The notes: generated from the letters alone by a model not told the origin. DNA of 64,000 nucleotides from Lutibacter sp. Hel_I_33_5 (GCF_007827455.1 NZ_VISM01000001.1:372001-436000); one strand, 5' to 3'; positions 45,997-54,544 are shown, counted from the stretch's first letter. A program made the numbers and translations.

Positions 45997-46655
45997 TGGG
46001 TAAAACGCCTATTTATTTTGTTCCTGGTTTAGCTGCCAATGCAAAGATTTTTGAGTTTATCACATTACCCAAAGAAAAGTATGAGCTTTATTTCTTAGAA
46101 TGGCTAATTCCGCTTTCTACAAACGAATCTATTGAAGAGTATGCAAAAAGAATGTGTGAGAAAATTACACATCAAAATCCAGTTTTAATTGGTGTTTCTT
46201 TTGGTGGTGTTATGGTACAAGAAATGAGTAAAATTATTGCTACTAAAAAATTAATCATTATTTCAAGTATTAAAAGTAATCAAGAATTTCCAAAACGATT
46301 AAAATTTGCGCAGATTACTAAAGCTTATAAATTATTTCCGACTAAAATAATTATCAATATAGAAGAATACGCAAAATACTTTTATGGCGATTATTTAAAA
46401 AAACGAGCCGAACTATATAAAACCTATTTATCGTTAAGAGATCCTGTCTATTTACAATGGGCGATTTACAACGTTTTACATTGGCAACAAAAAGAAACAA
46501 CAAAAGACATTATTCATATCCACGGTACAAAAGACCTTGTTTTTCCTATAAAAAACATCAACAACTCTAAACAAGTTGAAGACGGAACTCATGCAATGAT
46601 TTTAACAAAAGGAAAAATGATTTCAAAAATTTTAGAAACGGAATGCTTTTTGTAA
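45996..46655 (+). CDS. Alpha/beta hydrolase
   Basis: A 219-aa hydrolase with the oxyanion-side YFVPGLAANAKIFEF, nucleophile elbow GVSFGGVMVQEM (Ser about residue 67), a likely Asp in HGTKDLVFP, and His in VEDGTHAMIL. No signal peptide. Substrate unknown. Overlaps the preceding gene by one base, which indicates coupling with the lipoprotein. Confidence 0.88.
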   Translation: MGKTPIYFVPGLAANAKIFEFITLPKEKYELYFLEWLIPLSTNESIEEYAKRMCEKITHQNPVLIGVSFGGVMVQEMSKIIATKKLIIISSIKSNQEFPKRLKFAQITKAYKLFPTKIIINIEEYAKYFYGDYLKKRAELYKTYLSLRDPVYLQWAIYNVLHWQQKETTKDIIHIHGTKDLVFPIKNINNSKQVEDGTHAMILTKGKMISKILETECFL

Positions 46656-46686
46656 CTTTATAATTGAATTAAAATTCTATGCATTC

Positions 46687-47589
46687 ATGAAAAAATCAGT
46701 ACGCTATTTATCTATTGTCAGTTTATTATTAATCACTATTTTATTTTTCAATGTAATTGGGGTAAAAAACATCCCTTTTTTAAAGAATGTAAGTGAAAAA
46801 TATGAAATAAAAGCATTAAAACTTCCTAATAACCTTAATCTTGCAGGCGAAAGAGTCCCGATAGAAAGAGAAAATATTAGAGAGCGAATGGATAGAGAAT
46901 TGTTGGTAAATACGTATTGGCAATCAAACGGATTATTATTATTAAAACGTGCAAATAAATACTTTCCAATCTTAGAACCTTTATTAAGAAAGTACGGATT
47001 ACCAGATGATTTTAAGTATTTAGCCATGGCAGAAAGTGGTTTTACTGATGAAACCTCTTCAGCTGGAGCAGCAGGAATGTGGCATTTTATGAAAGGAACG
47101 GGTCGCGAATATGGCTTAGAAATCAACAAAAATGTTGATGAACGGTATCATATAGAAAAAGCGACTAAAGTTGCCGCTAGGTATTTAAAGAGATCAAAAA
47201 AACGTTTTGGAACTTGGACATTAGCTGCTGCTGCATATAATGCTGGAAATGCTGGCGTAGCAAGAAGGTTAAAAGCACAAAAAGTATCTAGTTATTACGA
47301 TGTCTTATTACATAAAGAAACTGAACGATATGTTTTTAGAATTGTGGCATTAAAAGAAATTATTTCTAACCCAGAAAAATACGGTTTTGTATATGATAAA
47401 GAAGACTTATATACCTTGCCAGAAACCTATACTATAGAAATAGACTCAGCAATTACAAACATTGCATCGTTTGCTAAAAAGTTTGGTACTAACTATAAAC
47501 AGTTAAAAATTCACAATCCTTGGTTACGTGAAAATAAGCTCAATAATAAATCAAGGAAGTTATACGATATAAAGATTCCCGTAAAATAA
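46687..47589 (+). CDS. Lytic transglycosylase (SLT domain) with LysM-like C-terminus
   Basis: A 300-aa exported murein hydrolase with an N-terminal membrane anchor (about residues 7-26). The SLT domain (about 95-215) has the catalytic Glu in LAMAESGFTDE, SSAGAAGMWHFM, and AAAAYNAGNAGVARRL. The C-terminal segment YTIEIDSAITNIASFAKKFGTNYKQLKIHNPWLR is LysM-like. It cleaves glycan strands during wall turnover; MltD-like by architecture. Confidence 0.92.
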   Translation: MKKSVRYLSIVSLLLITILFFNVIGVKNIPFLKNVSEKYEIKALKLPNNLNLAGERVPIERENIRERMDRELLVNTYWQSNGLLLLKRANKYFPILEPLLRKYGLPDDFKYLAMAESGFTDETSSAGAAGMWHFMKGTGREYGLEINKNVDERYHIEKATKVAARYLKRSKKRFGTWTLAAAAYNAGNAGVARRLKAQKVSSYYDVLLHKETERYVFRIVALKEIISNPEKYGFVYDKEDLYTLPETYTIEIDSAITNIASFAKKFGTNYKQLKIHNPWLRENKLNNKSRKLYDIKIPVK

Positions 47590-47598
47590 GAGCATCAA

Positions 47599-47626
47599 AA
47601 AAGCCCATCTAAATTAGATGGGCTTT
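47599..47626. terminator. Bidirectional terminator between transglycosylase and cold-shock genes
   Basis: A 12-13-bp stem AAAAGCCCATCTA / TAGATGGGCTTTT with a short loop. The minus-strand side carries six T's, the plus side four, so it serves both converging transcripts, best the cold-shock gene. Confidence 0.85.
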
Positions 47627-47650
47627 TGTAAAAAATTGGATAAGTATATA

Positions 47651-47839
47651 TTAAATAACTTTTACGTCTACTGCGTTTAATCCTTTTCTACCTTCTTTCA
47701 ACTCGAATTCAACTTCGTCGTTTTCTCTAACTTCGTCGATTAAGCCAGAAACATGAACAAAATGTTCTTTGTTTGTTCCTTCTTCAGTAATGAATCCAAA
47801 TCCTTTAGATTCGTTGAAAAATTTTACGGTACCTTTCAT
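47651..47839 (-). CDS. Cold-shock domain protein
   Basis: A 62-aa single CSD protein. RNP1-like KGFGFITEE and RNP2-like EHFVHVSGL are present; the length equals compact CspA-type proteins of Bacteroidota. Binds single-stranded RNA as a chaperone. A promoter and a leader of about 50 nt lie upstream. It may be cold-inducible, but the leader is shorter than the classical cspA leader. Confidence 0.95.
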   Translation of the reverse strand: MKGTVKFFNESKGFGFITEEGTNKEHFVHVSGLIDEVRENDEVEFELKEGRKGLNAVDVKVI

Positions 47840-47896
47840 TGTAATTATGTATTAGTGCTGTTTATTTTTTTTATTAAACAGCGGTTGTTAAAAACG

Positions 47897-47925
47897 CAAA
47901 GATAATATCAAAATTTTAATTACAA
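47897..47925 (-). promoter_or_regulatory. Promoter of the cold-shock gene
   Basis: On the minus strand TTG (47923-47925), an 18-nt spacer and TATCTTTG (47897-47904) match the Bacteroidota consensus very well. Confidence 0.65.
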
Positions 47926-47954
47926 CTATAAAATGTTGATTTTCTTTGATTTAT

Positions 47955-48890
47955 TTAAAAATCAAGTGATTTTAGCGTTTCAAATTCCTTAATGATCTCA
48001 TCTAAAACTTCTTTGGCTGGTTTTATACTGTCAATTAATCCTGCTATTTGACCAATTTCAAGCTCTCCATTCTCTAAATCACCTTCAAACATACCTTTTT
48101 TAGCTCGTGCCCTACCCAATAATTCTTTTAACTCTTCTACTGTAGGATTATGTTTATACAATTCTTGTAGTTGTAAATAAAATTTATTTTTGATTAACCG
48201 AACTGGCGCTAATTCTTTTAATGTCAATTGAGTATCTCCATCTTTAACATTAGAGATTGCTTCTTTAAAATTTTGATGCGCAGAGGATTCTTCTGTTGCT
48301 GCAAATCTACTTCCTATTTGTACACCATCAGCTCCTAAAACCATCGCAGCCAACATGCCTCTTCCAGTGGCAATTCCTCCAGCAGCTATCACAGGAATCT
48401 TAACTTTTTCTTTGACCATCGGAATTAAAGTAAACGTAGTTGTTTCTTCTCTCCCATTATGTCCACCAGCTTCAAAACCTTCACAAACTATAGCATCAAC
48501 ACCAGCAGTTTCTGCTTTTAAAGCAAATTTCACAGAACTTACAACATGCGCAACAGTAATACCTCTTCCTTTTAAAAATGATGTCCAAGTTTTCGGATTC
48601 CCAGCAGATGTAAATACGATCTTCACTCCTTCTTCAACAATTATATCCATGATTTTTTCAATATCTGGATACAACATCGGTACATTTACACCAAATGGTT
48701 TATTAGTTGCATTCTTACATTTTTGAATATGCTCTCTTAACACTTCTGGATACATAGAACCCGCACCAATTAATCCTAATCCACCAGCATTTGAAACAGC
48801 TGAAGCTAATTTCCAACCAGAAACCCAAACCATGCCTCCTTGAATTATAGGATAATTGATATTAAAAAGTTGTGTGATTTTATTTTGCAT
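47955..48890 (-). CDS. Nitronate monooxygenase family FMN enzyme
   Basis: A 311-aa TIM-barrel FMN protein: IIQGGMVWVSGWKLASAVSNAGGLG, FTSAGNPKTW, ICEGFEAGGHNG-like segment (VCEGFEAGGHNGREE, probable base His), VIAAGGIATGRGMLAAMVLGADGVQIGSRF. Relatives oxidise alkyl nitronates; others are FabK-like enoyl-ACP reductases, and the two are hard to tell apart by eye. No fatty-acid genes are adjacent, so nitronate monooxygenase is the better label. Confidence 0.85.
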   Translation of the reverse strand: MQNKITQLFNINYPIIQGGMVWVSGWKLASAVSNAGGLGLIGAGSMYPEVLREHIQKCKNATNKPFGVNVPMLYPDIEKIMDIIVEEGVKIVFTSAGNPKTWTSFLKGRGITVAHVVSSVKFALKAETAGVDAIVCEGFEAGGHNGREETTTFTLIPMVKEKVKIPVIAAGGIATGRGMLAAMVLGADGVQIGSRFAATEESSAHQNFKEAISNVKDGDTQLTLKELAPVRLIKNKFYLQLQELYKHNPTVEELKELLGRARAKKGMFEGDLENGELEIGQIAGLIDSIKPAKEVLDEIIKEFETLKSLDF

Positions 48891-48908
48891 TTAAAAAATT
48901 ATTCTCTT

Positions 48909-49712
48909 TCAATAAAAAGTTAAAGGCAGATTATAAGAATAAGGTACATTTCGGTTCATATACTTTGCTGATGTCCACTCTTTAGATTCTTTAAAAAATT
49001 TATAAATTATATTTTTAATTCTGTTTGGAATATTGTCATTAATTACAACTGAAGATACTTTTCCATTTGTATCCACTAGAAAATTGATATATATCGTACC
49101 TTTTATTTTTAAATTAGTTTTAAAATTTATTTTCCTTGTTAAGTTTTTTAACTCTTTATAAATATTTTTTTTACTTCCATTTTTGAATTTCGGAGTAGTA
49201 AATTCTGTAAATCCAGAAGCTGTTTTGACACCATTAATATCATAAAACAAGGTTTTAATAACTTCTCCTTCATTAAAATATCTTCTACATGCTTTTTTAC
49301 CATTTATGTGAAAATATTTCCAAACACCTACTTTTTTATCATTATCATAAAAACTAATATGGTCTAAGTTTCCATTATAAAACCAAAATTTTTCAACTCC
49401 ATGTTTTTTTGACTCGTCATTATACTCAGTAATTTTCTGAATACTTCCATTAAAATGATAATCAAATACTTGTCCTACTGGCGTGTATTTTTCATCATTT
49501 AGATGATACCCTTTTTTTGAAATTTTACCATCCCTGAAATACTTGGTTTTAAGAAATAAGGAATCTTTTTTTACTATTGTTTCAATAAATCTCGCTTTAG
49601 ATTTGTCTTTAATAGTATTTCCTTTGTTATCCAGGTAATTTACTATTGAATCTTGTGAATAAAGATTCATCAATAAGAGATTAAGAACTAAAAATAATAA
49701 TTTATTTTTCAT
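48909..49712 (-). CDS. MORN/YwqK-repeat protein with TonB-like C-terminal domain
   Basis: A 267-aa exported protein (signal MKNKLLFLVLNLLLMNLYSQ). Residues about 50-165 contain MORN-variant (YwqK) repeats of the form F-Y-x-N-G-x-x, such as FDYHFNGSIQKI, FWFYNGNLDHI and YFHINGKKACRRY. The C-terminus (about 195-267, KGTIYINFLVDTNGKVSSVVI...) resembles a TonB C-terminal domain. It lacks a separate TM-Pro-rich TonB linker, so it is probably a periplasmic or surface protein. Often mislabelled antitoxin. Function unknown. Confidence 0.8.
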   Translation of the reverse strand: MKNKLLFLVLNLLLMNLYSQDSIVNYLDNKGNTIKDKSKARFIETIVKKDSLFLKTKYFRDGKISKKGYHLNDEKYTPVGQVFDYHFNGSIQKITEYNDESKKHGVEKFWFYNGNLDHISFYDNDKKVGVWKYFHINGKKACRRYFNEGEVIKTLFYDINGVKTASGFTEFTTPKFKNGSKKNIYKELKNLTRKINFKTNLKIKGTIYINFLVDTNGKVSSVVINDNIPNRIKNIIYKFFKESKEWTSAKYMNRNVPYSYNLPLTFY

Positions 49713-49719
49713 AATTACG

Positions 49720-50907
49720 CTAACAAATTACTCCAGAACCAAGTAGTTCTTCATTTATATACCAGGCAACGAATTGACCTTCTTGAATGGCAGATTGTTG
49801 ATTATCAAACGAAACATACAATCCATTTTCAACTTGAAAAATAGTCGCTTTTTCTAATGTTTGTCTATATCTAATTCTTGCTTCAACTTCTAGAGATTCT
49901 CCTTCATTTAATCGTAAATCTTCACGAATCCAGTGGAGTTCTTCATTAGAAACAAACAACACATTTCTGTACAAACCTTTATGATTTTTTCCTTCACCTG
50001 TGTAAATTATATTTTTCTCAACATCAGTTTCTATAACAAATAATGGTTCTTTTGTTCCTCCAACTGCTAACCCTTTACGTTGTCCTTTAGTAAAATAATG
50101 TGCTCCTTGATGTTTCCCTACAACTTTTCCATCTTCTAAATTATAGGTGTATTTTCTTGAAAAATAAGTTAGTTCATCATCTTTGGAAGTAAAACTCGGT
50201 ATTTCTCTAATATATTGAGGATTATCATCAGGAATTTGAACTATTACTCCTTCTTTTGGTTGTAATTGTTGTTGTAAAAAATCGGGTAATTTTACCTTAC
50301 CGATAAAACAAAGTCCTTGCGAATCTTTTTTCTCCGCAGTAATTAAATCAGCTTTTTTTGCGATTTCTCTTACTTCTGGCTTCGTTAATTCACCAATAGG
50401 AAATAACGCCTTAGATAATTGTTCTTGAGATAATTGACATAAAAAATATGACTGATCTTTATTTACATCTTTACCTGCTAATAATTTATAAATGGTTTCA
50501 CCATTAATTTTTTCCTCAGTTTTTCTGCAATAATGCCCAGTAGCCACATAATCTGCTCCTAATTTAAGAGCGATATCCATAAAAACATCAAACTTAATTT
50601 CTCGGTTACAAAGAATATCTGGATTTGGTGTTCTCCCTTTTTCATACTCGGCAAACATATAATCTACAATACGTTCTTTGTATTGAACGCTTAAATCTAC
50701 AGTTTGAAAAGGGATTCCTAATTTCTCTGCTACAATCATAGCATCATTGCTATCCTCTAGCCATGGACAATCGTTAGAAATAGTAACAGAATCATCATGC
50801 CAGTTTTTCATAAAAAGCCCAATAACTTCGTATCCTTGTTCTTTTAACAAATATGCTGTAACACTACTATCTACACCACCAGAAAGTCCTACTATTACTC
50901 TTTTCAT
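49720..50907 (-). CDS. mnmA: tRNA 2-thiouridylase
   Basis: A 395-aa ATP-dependent enzyme thiolating U34 of tRNA-Lys/Glu/Gln. PP-loop [15 protein letters not shown] at residue 5, the first catalytic Cys in [12 protein letters not shown], the second in SQGLCFIGK, and the C-terminal beta-barrel ending LLGSGVIC. It sits between two YwqK/MORN genes, with only 7 bp to the downstream one. Full length. Confidence 0.97.
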   Translation of the reverse strand: MKRVIVGLSGGVDSSVTAYLLKEQGYEVIGLFMKNWHDDSVTISNDCPWLEDSNDAMIVAEKLGIPFQTVDLSVQYKERIVDYMFAEYEKGRTPNPDILCNREIKFDVFMDIALKLGADYVATGHYCRKTEEKINGETIYKLLAGKDVNKDQSYFLCQLSQEQLSKALFPIGELTKPEVREIAKKADLITAEKKDSQGLCFIGKVKLPDFLQQQLQPKEGVIVQIPDDNPQYIREIPSFTSKDDELTYFSRKYTYNLEDGKVVGKHQGAHYFTKGQRKGLAVGGTKEPLFVIETDVEKNIIYTGEGKNHKGLYRNVLFVSNEELHWIREDLRLNEGESLEVEARIRYRQTLEKATIFQVENGLYVSFDNQQSAIQEGQFVAWYINEELLGSGVIC

Positions 50908-50925
50908 TCCTTAAAATTGAGTGGA

Positions 50926-50933
50926 CAAAGTTA
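50926..50933 (-). promoter_or_regulatory. Putative -7 element for mnmA
   Basis: The minus strand reads TAACTTTG, an exact TAnnTTTG match, 18 nt upstream of the mnmA ATG. Confidence 0.4.
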
Positions 50934-50996
50934 CGGATTTGTTAGCGATAATTGCATCATATTATTTTATGAGTCTATCAATAAAATGAATACCAA

Positions 50997-51716
50997 TTAA
51001 TTTTTAGGAGTACCGCTTTTAGATTTATCAAAGGCAGCTTGTTTTTTGGCTTCTTTTTTAGATACTTTTTTTCCACCTATATAAAAATCCCATTTACCAG
51101 AGCGCTTTCCGTTTTTATAACTTCCTTCTTCTTTTAAATCTCCTTTTAGATTAAAATATTTAGCAATTCCGTTTGCTTTTCCTTCAGCATAATTCATTTC
51201 TTCTATCAATATTCCTTGATCAGAATATTTTTTAGAAACTCCTTGTTTTACACCATTTTTATATTCACAATGCTCAGCTATTTTTTCATTATTAAAGTAG
51301 TTTTTTACATCGCCTTCTAACTTTCCTTCAACATAATTTTCTTCAGAAAACAATTTTCCGTTAGAAAAATAATAGATCCACTTTCCTACTCTATTTCTAC
51401 CAATCATCATTCCTTTACTGCGTAACTTTCCTTTTAGTGTATAATGCTTAACAGAAGCTGAGTCTGATGTTGTAGAAAATTTCTTGATGATTGTTGGATG
51501 CGATGTTGTAGTAATATCATAATATTTAAAAACACCTACTTCCTTACCGTTTACAAATTTACCTACATATCGTAAACGTTTATTGTTATAGTATTTTTTC
51601 CAAACTCCAGTGCGTTTGTTATTTTTATCAAACTGATTTACTTTTTGCGCAAAAGTTGTTGGCAAAAAAAAGATAATTAATCCTAAAACTATAAATACTC
51701 TTTTTATATTTATCAT
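50997..51716 (-). CDS. MORN/YwqK-repeat protein
   Basis: A 239-aa exported protein (signal peptide ending near TTFAQ). It is built of about seven MORN-variant repeats: WKKYYNNKRLRYVGKF, KLRSKGMMIGRNRVGKWIYYFSNGKLFSEENYVEGKLEGDV and so on, ending in a basic tail (KKEAKKQAAFDKSKSG). Family proteins are called YwqK antitoxins in databases, but there is no toxin gene here. A surface or periplasmic structural role is more plausible; function unknown. It resembles the repeat part of the protein at 48909. Confidence 0.8.
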   Translation of the reverse strand: MINIKRVFIVLGLIIFFLPTTFAQKVNQFDKNNKRTGVWKKYYNNKRLRYVGKFVNGKEVGVFKYYDITTTSHPTIIKKFSTTSDSASVKHYTLKGKLRSKGMMIGRNRVGKWIYYFSNGKLFSEENYVEGKLEGDVKNYFNNEKIAEHCEYKNGVKQGVSKKYSDQGILIEEMNYAEGKANGIAKYFNLKGDLKEEGSYKNGKRSGKWDFYIGGKKVSKKEAKKQAAFDKSKSGTPKN

Positions 51717-51733
51717 GGTAAAATTCGTTAATT

Positions 51734-51741
51734 CAAAGATA
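51734..51741 (-). promoter_or_regulatory. Putative -7 element for the MORN gene
   Basis: The minus strand reads TATCTTTG, an exact TAnnTTTG match, 17 nt before the ATG at 51716. It lies in the 41-bp divergent gap. Confidence 0.4.
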
Positions 51742-51757
51742 CATAAATCGTGCCCAA

Positions 51758-52345
51758 ATGAGTAGAAAATGGATTGAATCTATACTCAATGATGTTGAAA
51801 ACGCTATGCGTATAAACAGAAATAATGCAGCAAATATTGTTTGGGACAACCCAGATTTATTTGAAGATTTATTATATATGAGTTTTGAGGTTGATAATAA
51901 GCAATCTATAAAAGCTGCTTGGGTTTTAGAATGGGTTTGCACGCATAAAAGTTTAGATTTAATTATTCCACATCTAGATTTTTTCACCCAGAACATAAAA
52001 AATGTTCATTTTGATAGTGCTTTAAGACCCTGTGCAAAAATTTGTGAACATTTAGCAGTTGCTTACACATCAAAAAACAGCAACTTGACAAAAGATGCGA
52101 TCATACCAGAACACATTGAACTTATTATTGAAACTGGTTTCGATTGGTTAATCACGCCACAAAAAATTGCTGTAAGAGCTTATACTATGCAAGCTTTATA
52201 TCTTTTTGGATTAGAAAAAGATTGGGTGCATCCAGAATTAAGGCATTTAATTAGTACAAAAATTATACACGAAAGCAAAGGTTGTAAAGCAAGAGGAAGA
52301 AAGATTTTACAATTAATCGAAAAACACCAGCAAAGAGCTTTATAA
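51758..52345 (+). CDS. Helical conserved protein upstream of purB
   Basis: A 195-aa cytoplasmic protein, all-helical with HEAT-like character (NNAANIVWDNPDLFEDLLYMSFEVDNKQSIKAAWVLEWVC; TPQKIAVRAYTMQALYLFGLEKDW). It ends in a KARGRKILQLIEKHQQ basic tail. I recall orthologues next to purB being labelled adenylosuccinate lyase by position, but it lacks every motif of that enzyme. Function unknown. Confidence 0.75.
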   Translation: MSRKWIESILNDVENAMRINRNNAANIVWDNPDLFEDLLYMSFEVDNKQSIKAAWVLEWVCTHKSLDLIIPHLDFFTQNIKNVHFDSALRPCAKICEHLAVAYTSKNSNLTKDAIIPEHIELIIETGFDWLITPQKIAVRAYTMQALYLFGLEKDWVHPELRHLISTKIIHESKGCKARGRKILQLIEKHQQRAL

Positions 52346-52360
52346 ATCTACTTAAATCAG

Positions 52361-52368
52361 TATTTTTG
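52361..52368 (+). promoter_or_regulatory. Putative -7 element for purB
   Basis: TATTTTTG, an exact TAnnTTTG match, 24 nt before ATG 52393. A possible upstream TTG start at 52366 overlaps it, so the ATG is preferred. Confidence 0.5.
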
Positions 52369-52392
52369 CAACTTTCAACACAACAACAAAAA

Positions 52393-53736
52393 ATGAACTT
52401 AACAGAACTAAATGCTATTTCGCCAATTGATGGTAGATACCGCAACAAAGTATCGATTCTTGCAAATTATTTTTCGGAAGAAGCTTTAATAAAATATAGA
52501 GTAAAAGTAGAAATTGAATATTTTATTGCACTTTGCGAAATTCCGCTTCCACAATTAGCTGATTTTAACACTGATTTATTTGAGGATTTACGTAAGATAT
52601 ATATCGGTTTTTCTGCCGATGATGCACTGAAAATTAAAGATATTGAAAGCGTAACTAATCACGATGTAAAAGCTGTTGAGTATTTTATCAAAGAAAAATT
52701 TGACGCGTTAAGTCTTCAAAAATATAAAGAATTTATTCACTTCGGATTAACTTCTCAAGACATTAACAATACGGCAATTCCTTTATCTATTAAGGATGCA
52801 ATGAATGAAGCATATATTCCTGCTTATTTTTCTTTAATAGAAAGATTACAAGAATTAGTCATTGAATGGAAAGATATTTCTATGTTGGCAAGAACACATG
52901 GTCAGCCGGCTTCTCCTACTAGGTTAGGTAAAGAAGTTGACGTTTTTGTTGTTCGATTAAAAGAGCAATTAAATTTATTAAACGATATTCCAAGTGCTGC
53001 AAAGTTTGGTGGTGCAACTGGTAATTTTAACGCACATAAAGTAGCATATCCATCAATTGATTGGAAAGAATTTGGCGGTAAATTTGTTCAAGAAAAATTG
53101 AGTTTACATCATTCTTTTCCAACAACACAAATAGAGCATTACGATCATATGGCGGCTTTATTTGATGGTTTAAAACGTATCAATACTATTATTATAGATT
53201 TAGATAGAGATTTTTGGACCTATGTTTCGATGGATTATTTTAAGCAAAAAATTAAAGCTGGAGAAGTTGGTTCTTCTGCAATGCCTCATAAAGTAAATCC
53301 GATTGATTTTGAAAATTCTGAAGGAAATTTAGGAATAGCAAATGCAATTTTTGAGCATTTATCTGCAAAGTTACCAATTTCTAGATTACAGCGTGATTTA
53401 ACAGATAGTACTGTTTTACGTAATGTTGGTGTACCATTTGGACATACATTAATTGGTTTTTCTTCCACTTTAAAAGGATTAAATAAATTATTGTTAAACA
53501 AAGAAAAGTTTGAACAAGATTTAGAAAATAATTGGGCAGTGGTTGCAGAAGCAATTCAGACTATTTTAAGACGTGAAGCATATCCAAATCCTTATGAAGC
53601 ATTAAAAGGATTGACGAGAACTAACGAAAAAATCAATCAAAAATCAATTGCTGATTTTATTGATACGCTAGACGTTTCTTCTGCAATAAAAAATGAATTA
53701 AAAGCAATTACTCCTGCTAATTACACGGGAATATAA
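52393..53736 (+). CDS. purB: Adenylosuccinate lyase
   Basis: A 447-aa fumarase/aspartase-superfamily enzyme acting twice in purine synthesis (SAICAR to AICAR, adenylosuccinate to AMP). N-terminal LNAISPIDGRYRNKV, FIHFGLTSQDINNTA, LARTHGQPASPTRLGKE (catalytic His) and the signature SSAMPHKVNPIDFENSEGN are present. Full length; the ATG at 52393 lies behind the promoter. The next gene starts 4 bp downstream. Confidence 0.97.
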   Translation: MNLTELNAISPIDGRYRNKVSILANYFSEEALIKYRVKVEIEYFIALCEIPLPQLADFNTDLFEDLRKIYIGFSADDALKIKDIESVTNHDVKAVEYFIKEKFDALSLQKYKEFIHFGLTSQDINNTAIPLSIKDAMNEAYIPAYFSLIERLQELVIEWKDISMLARTHGQPASPTRLGKEVDVFVVRLKEQLNLLNDIPSAAKFGGATGNFNAHKVAYPSIDWKEFGGKFVQEKLSLHHSFPTTQIEHYDHMAALFDGLKRINTIIIDLDRDFWTYVSMDYFKQKIKAGEVGSSAMPHKVNPIDFENSEGNLGIANAIFEHLSAKLPISRLQRDLTDSTVLRNVGVPFGHTLIGFSSTLKGLNKLLLNKEKFEQDLENNWAVVAEAIQTILRREAYPNPYEALKGLTRTNEKINQKSIADFIDTLDVSSAIKNELKAITPANYTGI

Positions 53737-53740
53737 TTTT

Positions 53741-54190
53741 ATGATGAAAAAAGAAAAAAGAGAAAAGAGAAAAGAGGTTTTTCATTTCTTAAATAACAAG
53801 TTTACAAAAAATAATCTTTGTTCATGGTTCTTTATTCTTAGCTCTTGTTTCTTTGTTCTTGTATCTTGCAAATCAGCATCAGAGGGAAATCCTGATCGAT
53901 TTAAATATGGCGTTTTTGAAATTCCTGCTGGAGAAGGTTTTGTAAAAGAAACTATTATTAGAAAAGATAGTATTCAGATTAGTAAACATGGTGATGAAAT
54001 TGATACGCTTTCTATTAAGTGGAAGAACAACTTTTTTTATACCTTGCGATATATTAATCCGAAAAACGATTTAGAAAAAGATCCTATGTATATTCAAATT
54101 AATAGGGTTAAAAAGGATTCTTACGATTTTACAGTTAAAATTGGGTTTTCAAATTTTTCTAAAAAAGGAACAATTTATAAAGTGGAATAA
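53741..54190 (+). CDS. Small lipoprotein with repeat-encoded signal peptide
   Basis: A 149-aa lipoprotein. The signal peptide has an unusually long basic n-region (MMKKEKREKRKE...) and an h-region that is a 7-residue repeat, FFILSSC-FFVLVSC, with the lipobox LVSC (Cys about residue 43). The DNA below it is a degenerate heptanucleotide array. The mature part (ASEGNPDRFKYGVFEIPAGEGF ... YDFTVKIGFSNFSKKGTIYKVE) is a small beta-rich domain conserved next to purB in flavobacteria and sometimes mislabelled topoisomerase IV. Function unknown. Confidence 0.82.
   Translation: MMKKEKREKRKEVFHFLNNKFTKNNLCSWFFILSSCFFVLVSCKSASEGNPDRFKYGVFEIPAGEGFVKETIIRKDSIQISKHGDEIDTLSIKWKNNFFYTLRYINPKNDLEKDPMYIQINRVKKDSYDFTVKIGFSNFSKKGTIYKVE
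53814..53869. repeat. Degenerate heptanucleotide array coding for a signal peptide
   Basis: Eight consecutive 7-mers, consensus TTCTTGT (for instance TTCTTTA, CTCTTGT, TTCTTTG, ATCTTGC). Three 7-mers equal 21 bases or seven codons, so the protein repeats with period 7 (FFILSSC, FFVLVSC). Upstream, at 53753-53775, two GAAAAGA heptamers plus a longer variant encode the basic n-region. The CTCTTGT unit is a rotation of the perfect array at 33555-33603. Confidence 0.75.
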
Positions 54191-54192
54191 GT

Positions 54193-54507
54193 ATTAAGGT
54201 TTTTAAAAAACATATAGCATTTTTTTTACTACTTGTATTTTTAGTACCAGTAGCAATAAATAATATTCATGAATTATTAGAACATAAGCATGATGTATGT
54301 TACTCTAAGGTAGAAAATCACATTCACGAAAAAGACTTCGATTGTAGTCTACATCTTTTAAAACAATCAGATTCTTTCTTAGAATTAAATCAATTTATAA
54401 CTAAAGAAAACATAGAGTTTCATCTTAAAAATGAATCTTCTTATAGTTTTTTAAAACATCATTATCAATTATCGTTTTCATTAAGAGGGCCACCTTATAC
54501 AGCTTAA
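54193..54507 (+). CDS. His-rich small exported or membrane protein with non-canonical (ATT) start
   Basis: A 104-codon open frame without a single ATG, GTG or TTG codon, so it is easily missed. The likely start is ATT at 54193, two bases after the stop codon of the lipoprotein gene (ATA at 54187 is an alternative). The product begins (M)KVFKKHIAFFLLLVFLVPVA, a clear hydrophobic signal or anchor. It continues with NIHELLEHKHDVC and ENHIHEKDFDC, holds about ten His and two Cys, and ends SFSLRGPPYTA. It lies 37 nt before the TonB-receptor gene. I infer a periplasmic metal-binding helper. A pseudogene is the alternative, but the frame is intact and its composition is protein-like. Confidence 0.65.
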   Translation: MKVFKKHIAFFLLLVFLVPVAINNIHELLEHKHDVCYSKVENHIHEKDFDCSLHLLKQSDSFLELNQFITKENIEFHLKNESSYSFLKHHYQLSFSLRGPPYTA

Positions 54508-54544
54508 ATTAAGTCTTATTAATTTAATTACTGAAAACAAAAAA

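Noticed and set aside
50997..51716. A toxin-antitoxin system suggested by the YwqK antitoxin family name
   Set aside because: The protein is exported and made of MORN-type repeats, and no toxin-like small gene lies beside it.
51758..52345. Second adenylosuccinate lyase
   Set aside because: No lyase signature or catalytic motif; the name would derive only from being next to purB.
54193..54507. Reading this stretch as non-coding spacer or a dead gene
   Set aside because: The frame is uninterrupted, has a signal-like leader and a sensible end, and fits operon spacing, so I keep it as a CDS with reduced confidence.
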